A stretch of 64,000 nt of DNA from Desulfosarcina sp. BuS5 (GCF_028752835.1 NZ_CP087952.1:787041-851040); one strand, 5' to 3'; shown: positions 35,075 through 45,123, counted from the stretch's first letter. Numbers and translations: made by a program. Notes: a model not told the origin generated them from the letters alone.

Positions 35075-36586
35075 CTCAAGTTTTCGAAAAATAATAGTAG
35101 ACAAAATTAACAAAACGTGTCAAAATAGTTTGGTTCATTTTTTTTCTCACATATACATCAAGGAGAACAAATGAAAATTCCATGTGCCAAACGGCTTGGT
35201 TTTGTTGTAAGTGGTCTCTCTTTTCTTCAACCCGCACTGACGAATGCCCAGATGTATGACTTTACCTTGGTTGCTACAGCATTAATATTAGGGTCACGTC
35301 TACATCTTACTGAAATTAGCTGTATGTTGCTGAAAGAGAAAGCAGTGAGCACACTTTCCTATCTTTTTTCGAATGCAAAAATTTGTACAGATGAATTGCA
35401 AATGCTCTATTTGCTTCAGACACTCAACACATACAAAATTTCTCATGGCTATTTCATCATAGATGATACCATGAAACATCATACCAAATTTTGTAAATGG
35501 ATTCATGGTGTTTTCATATTGTTCGATCATGCACTTGGAACCAATTTAAAAGCAACTTGCATTGTTTTCCTCTATTATAGTGATGGGGCACTTATCAAAT
35601 TCCCCATTGCTTTTCGAGTATATCACAAGGGAACCGGTACTCTTATGCCTTGGCAACGCGGTAAACGGTGTGACTGCATAACCAAATATGATCTTGCAGT
35701 AGAAATGATGGAGTGGGCCATATTAAAAGGGTTTCCAAAGTGTATTGTTCTTGCCGACTCCTGGTTTGGAATATCGCCATTTATCAAGGAGCTTAATCGG
35801 CTTAATCTTGACTATGTGCTTGAGATAAAAGCTAATCTCAAGATAAGAGAATCATGCAAAGAACCAAAGTTAACTCCAAAGGGACGATTAGCAAAATATC
35901 AATACGATCTTGTTGGATTAGCAAAATATTTTGAAAAAATAACAACCTTTGTTCGTTGTGGATTTCCTGCCGACCCGGAAACAGGTCAAAAGGAAAAAGC
36001 ACTTTACATAACCAAGGCTTCAACAGTTCGCTTGAATGCCATACCTGGCAAACATCGAATAGTTGAAAGTCACGACCCTGCCACTCAAACCATCAAGTAT
36101 CTCCTCACCAATTGTCTCACCTGGGAAGCCACCAAAATCATTTCTGTTTATAGCCACCGCTGGGTTATTGAGGAGTTTTTCAAGAATGCAAAGCAGTTGT
36201 CCGATATGGAGGGAGCCACTATCAGGAGTGAACAAGGCGCAACACTAGCGTTGTACCTGGTGTCCTGGATTGACTTCCTCCTCCATTTGGAGAATTACAA
36301 GCAATGCACTGTTGGAAAACTGCCAAAGGAACCATTAACGATTCCTTCAATAGTTCGCCGAGCGCAAAACGAAAATTTGGAAGCGTTTGTCTTGCGAGTA
36401 CAATCCGATGAGGATTTCGTTAACAAACTGGTTGAATTCAGCAGGGCTAACATGAACCGCAATCGTAAGAAATACAAAGAGTTAGTTGTTATTAATGGGG
36501 ATGTTGCTGCTCCTATGAAAAAGGCCGCATAGCAAAAAATATGCCAGATGTCAATTTTTACAGGAACTATTTTTCGAAAACTTGAG
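35075..36586 (+). mobile_element. IS4-superfamily insertion sequence, 1512 bp
   Basis: Inverted ends CTCAAGTTTTCGAAAAATA and its complement; 6-bp duplication ATAGTA at 35069-35074 and 36587-36592. One transposase gene. Only copy in the window. Confidence 0.9.
35171..36532 (+). CDS. IS4-superfamily DDE transposase
   Basis: 453 aa after AAGGAGAACAA. First Asp in YFIIDDTMKHH, second in CIVLADSWFG, and the YREK-type signature in YSHRWVIEEFFKNAKQ. The family within the IS4 superfamily (for example IS701- or IS1634-like) cannot be fixed by eye. Confidence 0.85.
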   Translation: MKIPCAKRLGFVVSGLSFLQPALTNAQMYDFTLVATALILGSRLHLTEISCMLLKEKAVSTLSYLFSNAKICTDELQMLYLLQTLNTYKISHGYFIIDDTMKHHTKFCKWIHGVFILFDHALGTNLKATCIVFLYYSDGALIKFPIAFRVYHKGTGTLMPWQRGKRCDCITKYDLAVEMMEWAILKGFPKCIVLADSWFGISPFIKELNRLNLDYVLEIKANLKIRESCKEPKLTPKGRLAKYQYDLVGLAKYFEKITTFVRCGFPADPETGQKEKALYITKASTVRLNAIPGKHRIVESHDPATQTIKYLLTNCLTWEATKIISVYSHRWVIEEFFKNAKQLSDMEGATIRSEQGATLALYLVSWIDFLLHLENYKQCTVGKLPKEPLTIPSIVRRAQNENLEAFVLRVQSDEDFVNKLVEFSRANMNRNRKKYKELVVINGDVAAPMKKAA

Positions 36587-36877
36587 ATAGTAAATAAAAA
36601 AAATATGTTTCTGTTTATCATAAAAATGTTCATAAACAACTTAACTAATTGATTTAATAAATAATAATACCATTCTAAAATGTTCATAACTTATTGATAA
36701 AATGTTTATAACTTTTTTGTATCTCATTAACATACTGTTAAAATTCAATATTAATATGTTTATAACTTATGCCGCACGTTGAATAGGGCATTCACCAAAA
36801 TATATTATTTTTACAACCTCACATTGATCACCATTGCTGATAAATCTTGCCTGTTACTTCCTTTAATTTGTCCGATC

Positions 36878-37075
36878 TTAACTATCAATTTCGTAATCAT
36901 CCGGCAAATTCAAAAAATCTTTTTTCGCCAATTGACTCTCAATTAAATAACCAATTTGACCATTCCTCTTGAGCTGTGAAATCATCCACTGTGGTAATCT
37001 AATTGTCACAAGCTCTCGTTTCAAATGGTCTGGTTTCTTTTTTCGACCAGCCCCTGCACGTTTTCCTCCTCTCAT
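36878..37075 (-). CDS. Small basic passenger protein (IS3 copy 2)
   Basis: Same 65-aa protein as at 27798. Confidence 0.65.
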   Translation of the reverse strand: MRGGKRAGAGRKKKPDHLKRELVTIRLPQWMISQLKRNGQIGYLIESQLAKKDFLNLPDDYEIDS

Positions 37076-37309
37076 TTTTTTACCTCCAAAACATATAGTA
37101 TGTTGAATTAAGTGCAACGCTATTCAAAAAATCATCCTAAAAATACGCTATATATTTGATTAGCGTTATGCAATATTCAAACAAACTCTACTACCAACTG
37201 ATTATGTGTTGGATAGTACGCTTTTATCTTGTTTGCAGCAGGAAACATTTTTTATAATATCAATACGACTTAATGGTATTCTAATTAATTATACAAAGTG
37301 GTTCTGAAA

Positions 37310-38104
37310 TTACCCTGGAAAAGTTTTAAAATATATCTCTGCCGGGGTCTGGTAATCCAAAGATTGATGGAGTCGTTCATTATTGTAAAAGCCAAAATAT
37401 TCTCCAATGTTTTGAATAGCCTCCCTGACGGTCTCATAATTGTGAAGATAAACACGTTCATATTTCACGGTACGCCAAAGGCGCTCTACGAAAATGTTAT
37501 CCAGAGCACGGCCCCGGCCGTCCATGCTGATCTTCACATCGGCTTTTTTTAAAACGCCGGTAAAGGCATCACTGGTAAACTGACTGCCTTGATCCGTGTT
37601 AAAAATCTTAGGTTTTGCAATTTTTAAGGCACCCTGTAAGGCTTTTATACAAAAATCCTTATCCAATGTGGTTGAAAATTCGTAGCTCAGGACATACCGA
37701 CTAAACCAGTCTATCACTGCTACAAGATAGATAAAACCTGAATTCAAACGGATATAGGTAATATCCGTTGACCACACCTGGTCAACTTGCTCAATGGAAA
37801 CGCCTCGCAGCAAGTATGGATAAATTTTATGCTCTTTTGATGCTTTGCTCAAATTTGGTTTTGGATATATAGCTTCAAGTCCCATAAGCCGCATCAAACG
37901 TCTTATTCGTTTAGGATTAACAGTGTGCCCTTGTCGCTTTAATACGGCCGTCATTTTTTCAACACCGTAGAACGGATATCGGGTATATTCTTCGTCTATC
38001 AATCGCATGAGAGCCAGGTTATAGCTCTCATCTTTGCAGGATTGATAGTAATAGGTTGATCTGTTTATTCCCAAAAGATCACACTGGCGCATTACCGGTA
38101 TCAA
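37310..38104 (-). CDS. IS3-family OrfB transposase (passenger-type IS3, copy 2)
   Basis: Same 264-aa protein as at 28230, with an intact DDE triad. Confidence 0.93.
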   Translation of the reverse strand: MIPVMRQCDLLGINRSTYYYQSCKDESYNLALMRLIDEEYTRYPFYGVEKMTAVLKRQGHTVNPKRIRRLMRLMGLEAIYPKPNLSKASKEHKIYPYLLRGVSIEQVDQVWSTDITYIRLNSGFIYLVAVIDWFSRYVLSYEFSTTLDKDFCIKALQGALKIAKPKIFNTDQGSQFTSDAFTGVLKKADVKISMDGRGRALDNIFVERLWRTVKYERVYLHNYETVREAIQNIGEYFGFYNNERLHQSLDYQTPAEIYFKTFPG

Positions 38105-38138
38105 AGAATGATTCGGCTCAATGTATTGACGCTTTATA

Positions 38139-38429
38139 TCAATTGAGAAGGTTAGATTTTTTTTTTAGCCAGTCCAATTCGACCTTTAATTGGCCGATTT
38201 GCTGGTAAAGCTCCGCCTGGAATTCTTCAGCGTCTTTTTCTTTTTTTTGACGCTTTTTTGAAAATATATCGGGCAATTCTTCTAATAGACGCTTTCGCCA
38301 TTGATTTATTTGATTTGAATGAACTCCATATTCACTAGATAGTTGAGAAATCGTCTTTTCCTTTTTAACCGTTTCAAGCGCTACTTTAGCTTTGAATGAT
38401 GCACTGTAATTTTTTCGAATTTTACCCAT
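38139..38429 (-). CDS. IS3-family OrfA (passenger-type IS3, copy 2)
   Basis: Same 96-aa protein as at 29059. Confidence 0.92.
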   Translation of the reverse strand: MGKIRKNYSASFKAKVALETVKKEKTISQLSSEYGVHSNQINQWRKRLLEELPDIFSKKRQKKEKDAEEFQAELYQQIGQLKVELDWLKKKSNLLN

Positions 38430-38474
38430 TGATGAGCCTCCTTTTTGTTGATCAGGATATACTCATTTTACACC

Positions 38475-39380
38475 TTAAACAACTGTCCAGTTTTTGGGGA
38501 GTATTATAGTGTCCCCCCGTAAAAGGCTGCGAAAATTTTTGGCTAATGGATATCCCCAAACAGCCTTTATAGATCGGTTCGGTTTAAATGTCTGATCATT
38601 TTTACCCCTGCCGGTGGTGTCTCCAAGATACTTCCAGTTCGCAGCCTTGTAACAGGTACCGGCAAAACGGGTTTTGTCCACAAAAGTTTCAAGGTACCAG
38701 ATGGGATGATTGTAGATTTTACGCCAATCCAGGGCCAAGATTTTTATCATGTGACCAAGAAGATGGGAGGCCAGATGTGGTACGCGCACCCATGGTAGAA
38801 TTAAAAATCGTGTATTATACGCCAAAAGGTGCAGATTTTTTTTACGCGTCTTCGCATCCCAGCCGATAAACCTGTCCCTGCAGCCTATATGCCTCGCTGC
38901 AGAAGACCAGGCAAAACATGCTATTGGCCGCCCATCAGTATAAACGATGTATTTCAGCTGTTCGCCCACTGGATGGCAGTAACCCAGATAATGGTAATAC
39001 TCGATCAGGCTGTTGAACATTTTTTCATGCGGGCTTCTGCGTACCTGGCAAAATTCAAGCGGCCGTATTTTGGCTAATTTTGTTTCCAGTAAAGTTTGAT
39101 TGATCTGAATTTTTTTAGGTTTTCTACGTTCTACAAATGGATTATGGGGATTACATTTTTTGTCCGGCAGACGTATGAATCCTGCACGGTGCAGTTCTAA
39201 CATCATACCCCGACAGACCATATCACGCAATGCCCCATTGGCCTGGACCCAATTCCAGGCTATGCACAGTTTTCTGGAAAGCGCCCGGCGGCTGGCATCC
39301 GGATTTTGAGCAATAAGCTCCTTGATAAAAATAATATCTTTGTCAGTAACGACTCTGCCTCTATACGTAAACATGGGCAT
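38475..39380 (-). CDS. DruA-like DUF4338 passenger protein (IS66 copy 1)
   Basis: Same protein as at 45120 up to RSLLRGDT, but the last residues (IILPKNWTVV) are read from the adjoining IS3 end. Probably still folded. See 45120 for the description. Confidence 0.82.
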   Translation of the reverse strand: MPMFTYRGRVVTDKDIIFIKELIAQNPDASRRALSRKLCIAWNWVQANGALRDMVCRGMMLELHRAGFIRLPDKKCNPHNPFVERRKPKKIQINQTLLETKLAKIRPLEFCQVRRSPHEKMFNSLIEYYHYLGYCHPVGEQLKYIVYTDGRPIACFAWSSAARHIGCRDRFIGWDAKTRKKNLHLLAYNTRFLILPWVRVPHLASHLLGHMIKILALDWRKIYNHPIWYLETFVDKTRFAGTCYKAANWKYLGDTTGRGKNDQTFKPNRSIKAVWGYPLAKNFRSLLRGDTIILPKNWTVV

Positions 39381-39427
39381 CAAATATCACATTTTTTACT
39401 GGAACGTAAGTCATTAAATATTTTTTT

Positions 39428-39790
39428 TTATTTTTTTACAGGAATTGGCCGCCACAATGGTGCAACATGAGCCTTTACAGGATTACCGTTCCAGATCAGA
39501 AGCTGCAGTTCATGAACGGCCAGAGGCCTGACCGCCTCACCGGATTTGTTTGGCCACCAGTTGAAACGTCCCTTAGACAGCCTTTTCTGACACATCCAGA
39601 ATCCTTGGCCATCATACATAATGATCTTTATGGCAGTTGCCTTTTTATTACGAAAAATAAAAACATACCCTGAAAATGGATCGGAGCGCAGCACCTGCCG
39701 ACAAACAGCATTTAGACCGTCGATACCTTTTCTGAAATCCACCGGGTCTATGGCCAGCAGGATACGCATTTGCGGAGTTATCTGAATCAT
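39428..39790 (-). CDS. tnpB: IS66 TnpB-type protein (copy 1)
   Basis: 120 aa. ILLAIDPVDFRKGIDGLNAV, SGYVFIFRNKKATAIKIIMY and DGQGFWMCQKRL are the signature of IS66 Orf2/TnpB. Start overlaps the tnpA stop (ATGA). Accessory protein of IS66 transposition; its exact biochemical role is unknown. Confidence 0.93.
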   Translation of the reverse strand: MIQITPQMRILLAIDPVDFRKGIDGLNAVCRQVLRSDPFSGYVFIFRNKKATAIKIIMYDGQGFWMCQKRLSKGRFNWWPNKSGEAVRPLAVHELQLLIWNGNPVKAHVAPLWRPIPVKK

Positions 39791-40173
39791 GGCTGACTCC
39801 AAAACTGTTGGGTTATATTGATCAAGTCAGAACTGTCCGCAATTTGCATTGTCATCCTGGCACCGTTCTGATGTTGCATCTCGATAATGCCCTTGAAAGG
39901 CAAAGGGGCTTGGGCTACATCAAGTTCGATGAAAGATGCCGTCGGCACGGACGGATTTGGTGATATATTCTGGACGTAATGCTTTAGCTTGGTATGGTTG
40001 AGGCTCAAGGCTTTTGATATACGGTGCAGAGAATAGGCAGGGTATAACGAGGCAGCGGCTTCCCATAATGCTTCCGGAATGGCTTTACCTCTATCCCGGC
40101 TGTTACGCCATTGTTTAAATTTTTCCCGTACTTCATCCAGACTGTACTCGCCTGAAGGCTGCATAAGATTCAT
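39787..40173 (-). CDS. tnpA: IS66 TnpA-type protein (copy 1)
   Basis: 128 aa after a TAAGGAGG site. Contains an HTH-like segment (AASLYPAYSLHRISKALSLN then HTKLKHYV). First gene of the IS66 operon; likely DNA-binding. Confidence 0.88.
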   Translation of the reverse strand: MNLMQPSGEYSLDEVREKFKQWRNSRDRGKAIPEALWEAAASLYPAYSLHRISKALSLNHTKLKHYVQNISPNPSVPTASFIELDVAQAPLPFKGIIEMQHQNGARMTMQIADSSDLINITQQFWSQP

Positions 40174-40265
40174 CGGTCATCCTCCTTATATAATATTACG
40201 TGATTTGAATGACCGATACTACCTTATTTGAATTTGTTTTTCATGCACGCTTGCCGAAAGGACAC

Positions 40266-40635
40266 TGTCTATCCAGATACGCTTTACAGGAGACGCAACG
40301 TACTGTCCTCTCCGCAGTCGTTCATACAGATTATAGAGGTTTTGATCAAGATTTTCGGCATACTCCTTTGCCGTAACCTTGTCCACTCCTGCAGATTTGC
40401 TTTTCCGAATTTTACGAAAGGATTGTTTCAGTAAATCAAAGTCTATCCGATGGACTACTGATGTAAATACCAGTTCAGGATTACTTTGAGCAAGCAGCTC
40501 GATTTTGATAAGGGATGACCCACCTGTTAACACCGGTGGTTGTCCCCATTCTATCGGTCTGGAATTGCAAGCGACCGTTCTTGCAATTTCTCGGCTTTTT
40601 GTTGATATGGTTTGTGACATCTGTGTATCTCCCAT
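40266..40635 (-). pseudogene. Group II intron RT, N-terminal part (copy B)
   Basis: Identical to the first ~120 residues of copy A (GDTQMSQTISTKSREIARTV ... SPVKRIWID), then reads into the IS66. The 25-bp duplicated segment lies at its broken end. Confidence 0.9.
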
Positions 40636-41548
40636 AATTCCTGCCAAAAAAACGTTATACCCTGCTTCACCTTCCCTGCAGTGGGTCGCTTGGGCATCAC
40701 TTCCCCACCTTTCCGATCAAGATAGTTCAATTCTTAATCATCGGTACTATGATCTGCTAAGACTTCCGAATGTTTATCTCAGGTTCGTTCGCTCTTCGCT
40801 ATCCTCCCCTGATACCTTGTATCGCCCATCTTTTAATGTTTGTGTTTCTGCCAATGGCAGACTCGTTGCAAGGCGGGACATTCCTATGCAACGCCGGGAT
40901 TTCGCTTGCGCTGGATTTCCTGTTACCGTTCTTTTTACCCAAGGAAACATCCGGGTCTCCCAAGTTCCCGAGCTACCCCTTTGAGTACATGCCCTGGTCT
41001 AAGACCCCGGTGGTGTCCTGAATACTTGCCTTAGCATATTCAGGACTGCTGCCTTCCGCTGTCTCCAAAGCGTCGGCTTTTTCCTGCAAGCAGGATTATC
41101 ACAATGACCACAACCATACATTTTTCGGGGCTCAATACAGAGCCTGCAATCTTGCTCCGTCCAGCTCCAGACTCCCGTTACCGGGTTTACCTGTGGACTT
41201 CGCTACTGACCTGCTGGTTAGTCTTTAGTCAGGTGGGACTATCTTAACATCAATGCCAGAGCAAGCCCTGCAGAGATGAAGGAAACAAACCGTTTCCCGA
41301 GCACCCACTTGGTAACAATATCGAGTTTCAAAGACCTTGTGTCTTATCCCAACGATTCGGATTTATCTTGGCACGAGAAGCGTTTGGTTGGCAGCACTGG
41401 GGGGGGGGCTGATTGGTCGGAATTACTTGGTAAATATAAGTACCGTGCCTCAAAAATAAGACATTATTTCCTTTGTAGGCAATGTACAAGTTCCCAAACT
41501 TCCCATAGTTCCATTATTTACAGTGGGCTTCGCACACCTACTCTTTAA

Positions 41549-41904
41549 AAAAGTCCACTTCCTTATTGGTGGTTCCCGTTACTTACGAACACACCCAAAA
41601 ATTTGCCGGAGCAGCGAAACTATCAGGCGTCTGGCGGCGAGTCGCATCAGCCGCATAGAAGCAACGTCAGGAACTTAGGCAGCAGACTGCCGTCTGAGTG
41701 TGTTCCCTACACGATTACTAAAAGGGTTAATCTTTTAAAAACTGAAACTTTTGAAAACCTCGTCAGGCCCCCGAGTCGGGTGGAACGTCTTTGCAAAATT
41801 TTTCTAAGGATCGATTATCAGAAACCCACAGTTATTAGATTTCTTTTCACAACCTTAAGGCCTATCTATTACTCTTGACTGCCTTTCTTCAATATTGTTT
41901 GTTG
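41549..41904. other. Junction between convergent cassette sets; no clear gene
   Basis: About 350 bp between a plus-strand gene end (41548) and a minus-strand gene end (41905). A 91-aa plus-strand ORF (41603-41878) has no ribosome site or recognisable family. No complete attC could be seen, although one is expected on each side. Likely the scar of the rearrangement that brought two arrays head to head. Confidence 0.4.
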
Positions 41905-42642
41905 TTATGAATCTTTCTCCGATTCATTCCTTTTTCTAAGAGTTTCTTTGGCAGTAATTGAAATTGATGGATTTTGATGCTCTGAAAGTATTTTCAAAAA
42001 TGAAACTGGGGTCCATTCATTGTCAGCTAAAACCAAATCAGCTTGGAAACAATCCATTTCGAGAAGATTTTCACATAGCCAGTCCATTTCACAAATATCA
42101 AATTCATAGGCAAATTCGTCAATATCTCTTGCAATTTGTGATAAAATCTGAGGATCTCCGAAATGAATTAGATAATCCAACTTAGATAAATTCAAATTGG
42201 AGATAAACAGGTCGTGTGTTACAAAATCCTCTATTTTAGACAAAATAAGACTATTCCCCATTTCAATTACGGTAGGCAAATGATTAGCAACAGCTTCTGT
42301 CATGAATGTTAAACTATTTGACAATTTTGTTAATGTTTTTTCATCAGAAATGTCAATCAAAGATTCGAGGTTCTCCTGAGATATGTATGTCAAAAAATAT
42401 TCATTTTCTAATAATTCATTAAATACATTTTTTGAATTGTCCATCAAGAGATTGTAGTATGTTTCATCATCAAGGTTATGTTTACTGGCAATTATTCTTC
42501 TTATTCTTGCAGATGGAGATTTAGCTAATTCTTCAAAAATGATTGAGTTCTCCTCGGTATCAGGTAATGCCTTAATTATAGCTTCTAAGGATTTTTGATC
42601 TAAATCAAATTCACAATCATCTATCAGTAGTTGGACTCTCAC
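41905..42642 (-). CDS. Leucine-rich-variant/HEAT-like repeat protein
   Basis: 245 aa with a GTG start. Repeated short helical units such as EELAKSPSARIRRIIASKHN and LDDETYYNLLMDNSKNVFNE fit leucine-rich-repeat-variant or HEAT-like solenoids; no catalytic motif. The ribosome site GGAGAAAAATT and the upstream 267-aa gene are now 8.2 kb away, because IS66 copy 2 inserted exactly between ribosome site and start. Its expression is probably lost or driven from the IS. Confidence 0.68.
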   Translation of the reverse strand: MRVQLLIDDCEFDLDQKSLEAIIKALPDTEENSIIFEELAKSPSARIRRIIASKHNLDDETYYNLLMDNSKNVFNELLENEYFLTYISQENLESLIDISDEKTLTKLSNSLTFMTEAVANHLPTVIEMGNSLILSKIEDFVTHDLFISNLNLSKLDYLIHFGDPQILSQIARDIDEFAYEFDICEMDWLCENLLEMDCFQADLVLADNEWTPVSFLKILSEHQNPSISITAKETLRKRNESEKDS

Positions 42643-42742
42643 AATTTTTCGTGTCCTTTCGGCAAGCGTGCATGAAAAACAAATTCAAATAAGGTAGTAT
42701 CGGTCATTCAAATCACGTAATATTATATAAGGAGGATGACCG

Positions 42743-43129
42743 ATGAATCTTATGCAGCCTTCAGGCGAGTACAGTCTGGATGAAGTACGGGAAAAATTTA
42801 AACAATGGCGTAACAGCCGGGATAGAGGTAAAGCCATTCCGGAAGCATTATGGGAAGCCGCTGCCTCGTTATACCCTGCCTATTCTCTGCACCGTATATC
42901 AAAAGCCTTGAGCCTCAACCATACCAAGCTAAAGCATTACGTCCAGAATATATCACCAAATCCGTCCGTGCCGACGGCATCTTTCATCGAACTTGATGTA
43001 GCCCAAGCCCCTTTGCCTTTCAAGGGCATTATCGAGATGCAACATCAGAACGGTGCCAGGATGACAATGCAAATTGCGGACAGTTCTGACTTGATCAATA
43101 TAACCCAACAGTTTTGGAGTCAGCCATGA
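42743..43129 (+). CDS. tnpA: IS66 TnpA-type protein (copy 2)
   Basis: Same 128-aa protein as at 39787, intact. Confidence 0.88.
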   Translation: MNLMQPSGEYSLDEVREKFKQWRNSRDRGKAIPEALWEAAASLYPAYSLHRISKALSLNHTKLKHYVQNISPNPSVPTASFIELDVAQAPLPFKGIIEMQHQNGARMTMQIADSSDLINITQQFWSQP

Positions 43130-43563
43130 TTCAGATAACTCCGCAAATGCGTATCCTGCTGGCCATAGACCCGGTGGATTTCAGAAAAGGTATCGACGGT
43201 CTAAATGCTGTTTGTCGGCAGGTGCTGCGCTCCGATCCATTTTCAGGGTATGTTTTTATTTTTCGTAATAAAAAGGCAACTGCCATAAAGATCATTATGT
43301 ATGATGGCCAAGGATTCTGGATGTGTCAGAAAAGGCTGTCTAAGGGACGTTTCAACTGGTGGCCAAACAAATCCGGTGAGGCGGTCAGGCCTCTGGCCGT
43401 TCATGAACTGCAGCTTCTGATCTGGAACGGTAATCCGTGTCCTTTCGGCAAGCGTGCATAGCGCAAAAAAAAATTTAGCGTAGGTAAGCAGTCAGCAGTT
43501 AGGTGCCTGTTTTTTTGCAGGCACCCGGCTGATTAATCAGGATGGAAATATTAAAAAGTGATT

Positions 43564-45123
43564 TTATGCTTCAGGATTGTCCGGTTCAATCAGTGCGGAT
43601 TTATAATTCCACGGCATCCATTTGTCTGGGGATTCTGACAACTCAGAGGCATGTTCCAGCAGTGCTGTCAGGTAATCAAAAGGATTGGTACCGGATAAAT
43701 TACAGGTATGAATCAGACTCATGAACAGATCACCTACCATGGCACCATGCTCAGTTTTATAAAACAGAGCATTCTTGCGATGCAGAACGACCTTTTTCAA
43801 AGCCTGTTCGCAAATATTGTTGTCCAAAGGTACACCTGGTTCCCTGAGAAAAAGGGTCAACGCCTCCCAATGTTTGAGCATGTAGCCAATAGCCTGGCCC
43901 AGCCCGCTGTTGGGCTCCACCAAATGTTGGTCTATTTGTTTGTGAAACCAGGTGTTGAGCTTTTTCATCAGCGGACCGCTGTTGTCCTGATGAAACCGCA
44001 GCCGTTCTTCAGCTTCCATGTTCTGTTCTTTGGTAATCTTATCATTTTTATATACCTCTGCGAGGATTTCGAGTACATAACTGCACTCTTCCGGGAAGCT
44101 TTGCAGTACGTCAACAAACTGTCTTCGTCCATGTGTAAGACAATTTGCCAGCAGAGTTTCGAATTCTTTGGGAACATTTCTGGACAGAGCATCACACATC
44201 TGAATGGGTGGGCTCAGACCAATACGACGCTTAAGTAAATCCATCAAGTTTTCTCCGGCATGCTGACGGCCGGTAAAAAACAGTGCAATTTTATGATCAT
44301 CGGTTTTTGACAGTATACCCGTGGTAAATATACCTTTACGTTCCGGGTTATTTTCTTTGTTTTCCTTCATCAGGGACAAAACCTTCATAGTGGTGTCATC
44401 ATTATGAATGATATCGCCCTGAGCGCCCTGACGGATAAATTCCTGATAAATCGGAGTAAGTTCCATTGCCATTTGATCGACAATCTCGAACTGTGTCGAT
44501 GCAGGCAATGGTATGCCAAGACTTTGCTGAAGATCTTTAAGTCTGTTAAATGGCATACCGGTACCATATTTCAAAAGAGCAATCATGGCCTTGGCTTTTG
44601 CATCATATTTGTCTTCACCCACATTTTCAGGTGTCGATGCGGTGAAAATTGCTCCACAGAGATTACAGCGTAAACGCTGCATTTCATAGACAGTTCCACT
44701 TAATGGAGCGTTTCCGGTGATGCGTATGATTCGCTGCGGCTCCTTTAATTCATATACCTTGCCCTTTAAACATTCAGGGCAGTTGTCTCCAGGTTTAAGA
44801 GTATCATGGAAGACTCTGACTTTTTTTGCCCCGGTATAATCTTTAGCAGGTTTGCGGCCATGACCTTTTTTAGCTTTAACAGAATTCTTCTTTTTTGGGT
44901 GAGCCTTTGTTTTTCCAGTTTTTTCGGTAGTTGCACCAAACAGCATGCGCAACAGCCGTCGTATGGAGGCGGCTTTATTGTCCACACACTGACTTAAAAG
45001 GTAGATAGTGTCAGCCATAGCCTTGATGAGTTCATAGTCCTCAGGTGGCAACAGTTCTTTAACACGCTTTAAAAGAGCATCTAACTGCTTGACGTCCAGG
45101 TCTATACGTTCCGGGGTCTTCAC
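43564..45123 (-). CDS. tnpC: IS66 transposase TnpC (copy 3)
   Basis: 519 aa from a GTG whose GTGA overlaps the DUF4338 stop. Features: N-terminal coiled coil (RIDLDVKQLDALLKRVKELL), a zinc-finger-like CPECLKGKVYEL and CNLCG pair, then the IS66 DDE core (HNDDTTMKVLSLM; MCDALSRNVP with CLTHGRRQFVD; and EPGVPLDNNICEQALKKVVL carrying the Glu). Catalyses transposition. Confidence 0.95.
   Translation of the reverse strand: MKTPERIDLDVKQLDALLKRVKELLPPEDYELIKAMADTIYLLSQCVDNKAASIRRLLRMLFGATTEKTGKTKAHPKKKNSVKAKKGHGRKPAKDYTGAKKVRVFHDTLKPGDNCPECLKGKVYELKEPQRIIRITGNAPLSGTVYEMQRLRCNLCGAIFTASTPENVGEDKYDAKAKAMIALLKYGTGMPFNRLKDLQQSLGIPLPASTQFEIVDQMAMELTPIYQEFIRQGAQGDIIHNDDTTMKVLSLMKENKENNPERKGIFTTGILSKTDDHKIALFFTGRQHAGENLMDLLKRRIGLSPPIQMCDALSRNVPKEFETLLANCLTHGRRQFVDVLQSFPEECSYVLEILAEVYKNDKITKEQNMEAEERLRFHQDNSGPLMKKLNTWFHKQIDQHLVEPNSGLGQAIGYMLKHWEALTLFLREPGVPLDNNICEQALKKVVLHRKNALFYKTEHGAMVGDLFMSLIHTCNLSGTNPFDYLTALLEHASELSESPDKWMPWNYKSALIEPDNPEA

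Larger units (their letters stand above)
34982..38508 (-). mobile_element. IS3-family element with passenger, copy 2, containing an IS4-type insertion
   Basis: Same ends and content as 27420-29428. Interrupted at 35075-36586 by another insertion sequence. Its left flank is tnpC and its right flank is the end of the DUF4338 gene, with ~190 bp of IS66 missing between them. Confidence 0.88.
33488..40265 (-). mobile_element. IS66-family element with DruA-like passenger, copy 1
   Basis: Perfect 23-bp ends GTGTCCTTTCGGCAAGCGTG plus CAT. It carries tnpA, tnpB, a DUF4338 gene and tnpC. Flanked by a 25-bp direct repeat (33463-33487 and 40266-40290), much longer than the 8 bp usual for IS66. tnpC has lost ~190 bp where an IS3 (34982-38508) sits. 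Confidence 0.92.
32310..41374 (-). mobile_element. Group II intron copy B, split by an IS66
   Basis: 3' part at 32310-33487 and 5' part at 40266-41374; IS66 copy 1 (33488-40265) lies inside the RT gene. Ends agree with copy A. Intron flanks are ...CTTCTC and GGAATAATTG, inside an unrelated cassette gene, not an attC. Confidence 0.9.
32227..41548 (+). pseudogene. Cassette gene interrupted by group II intron copy B (antisense)
   Basis: The 5' part at 32227-32309 reads MNEIDVFNKLVSNLTERKSV then AALSNYS. Joining it to 41375 onward continues ...EKRLVGSTGGGADWSELLGK up to a stop at 41548, about 85 codons in total. A run of ten G lies in the joined frame. The intron is on the opposite strand and cannot splice out of this mRNA. 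Family not recognised. Confidence 0.6.

Noticed and set aside
40505-40984. 159-codon frames antisense to or within the intron 5' RNA (also at 53350 and 3824)
   Set aside because: They repeat with the intron copies and lie in the structured ribozyme region; not independent genes.
41603-41878. 91-codon frame at the convergent junction
   Set aside because: No ribosome site, no recognisable family, and the region is probably a rearrangement scar.
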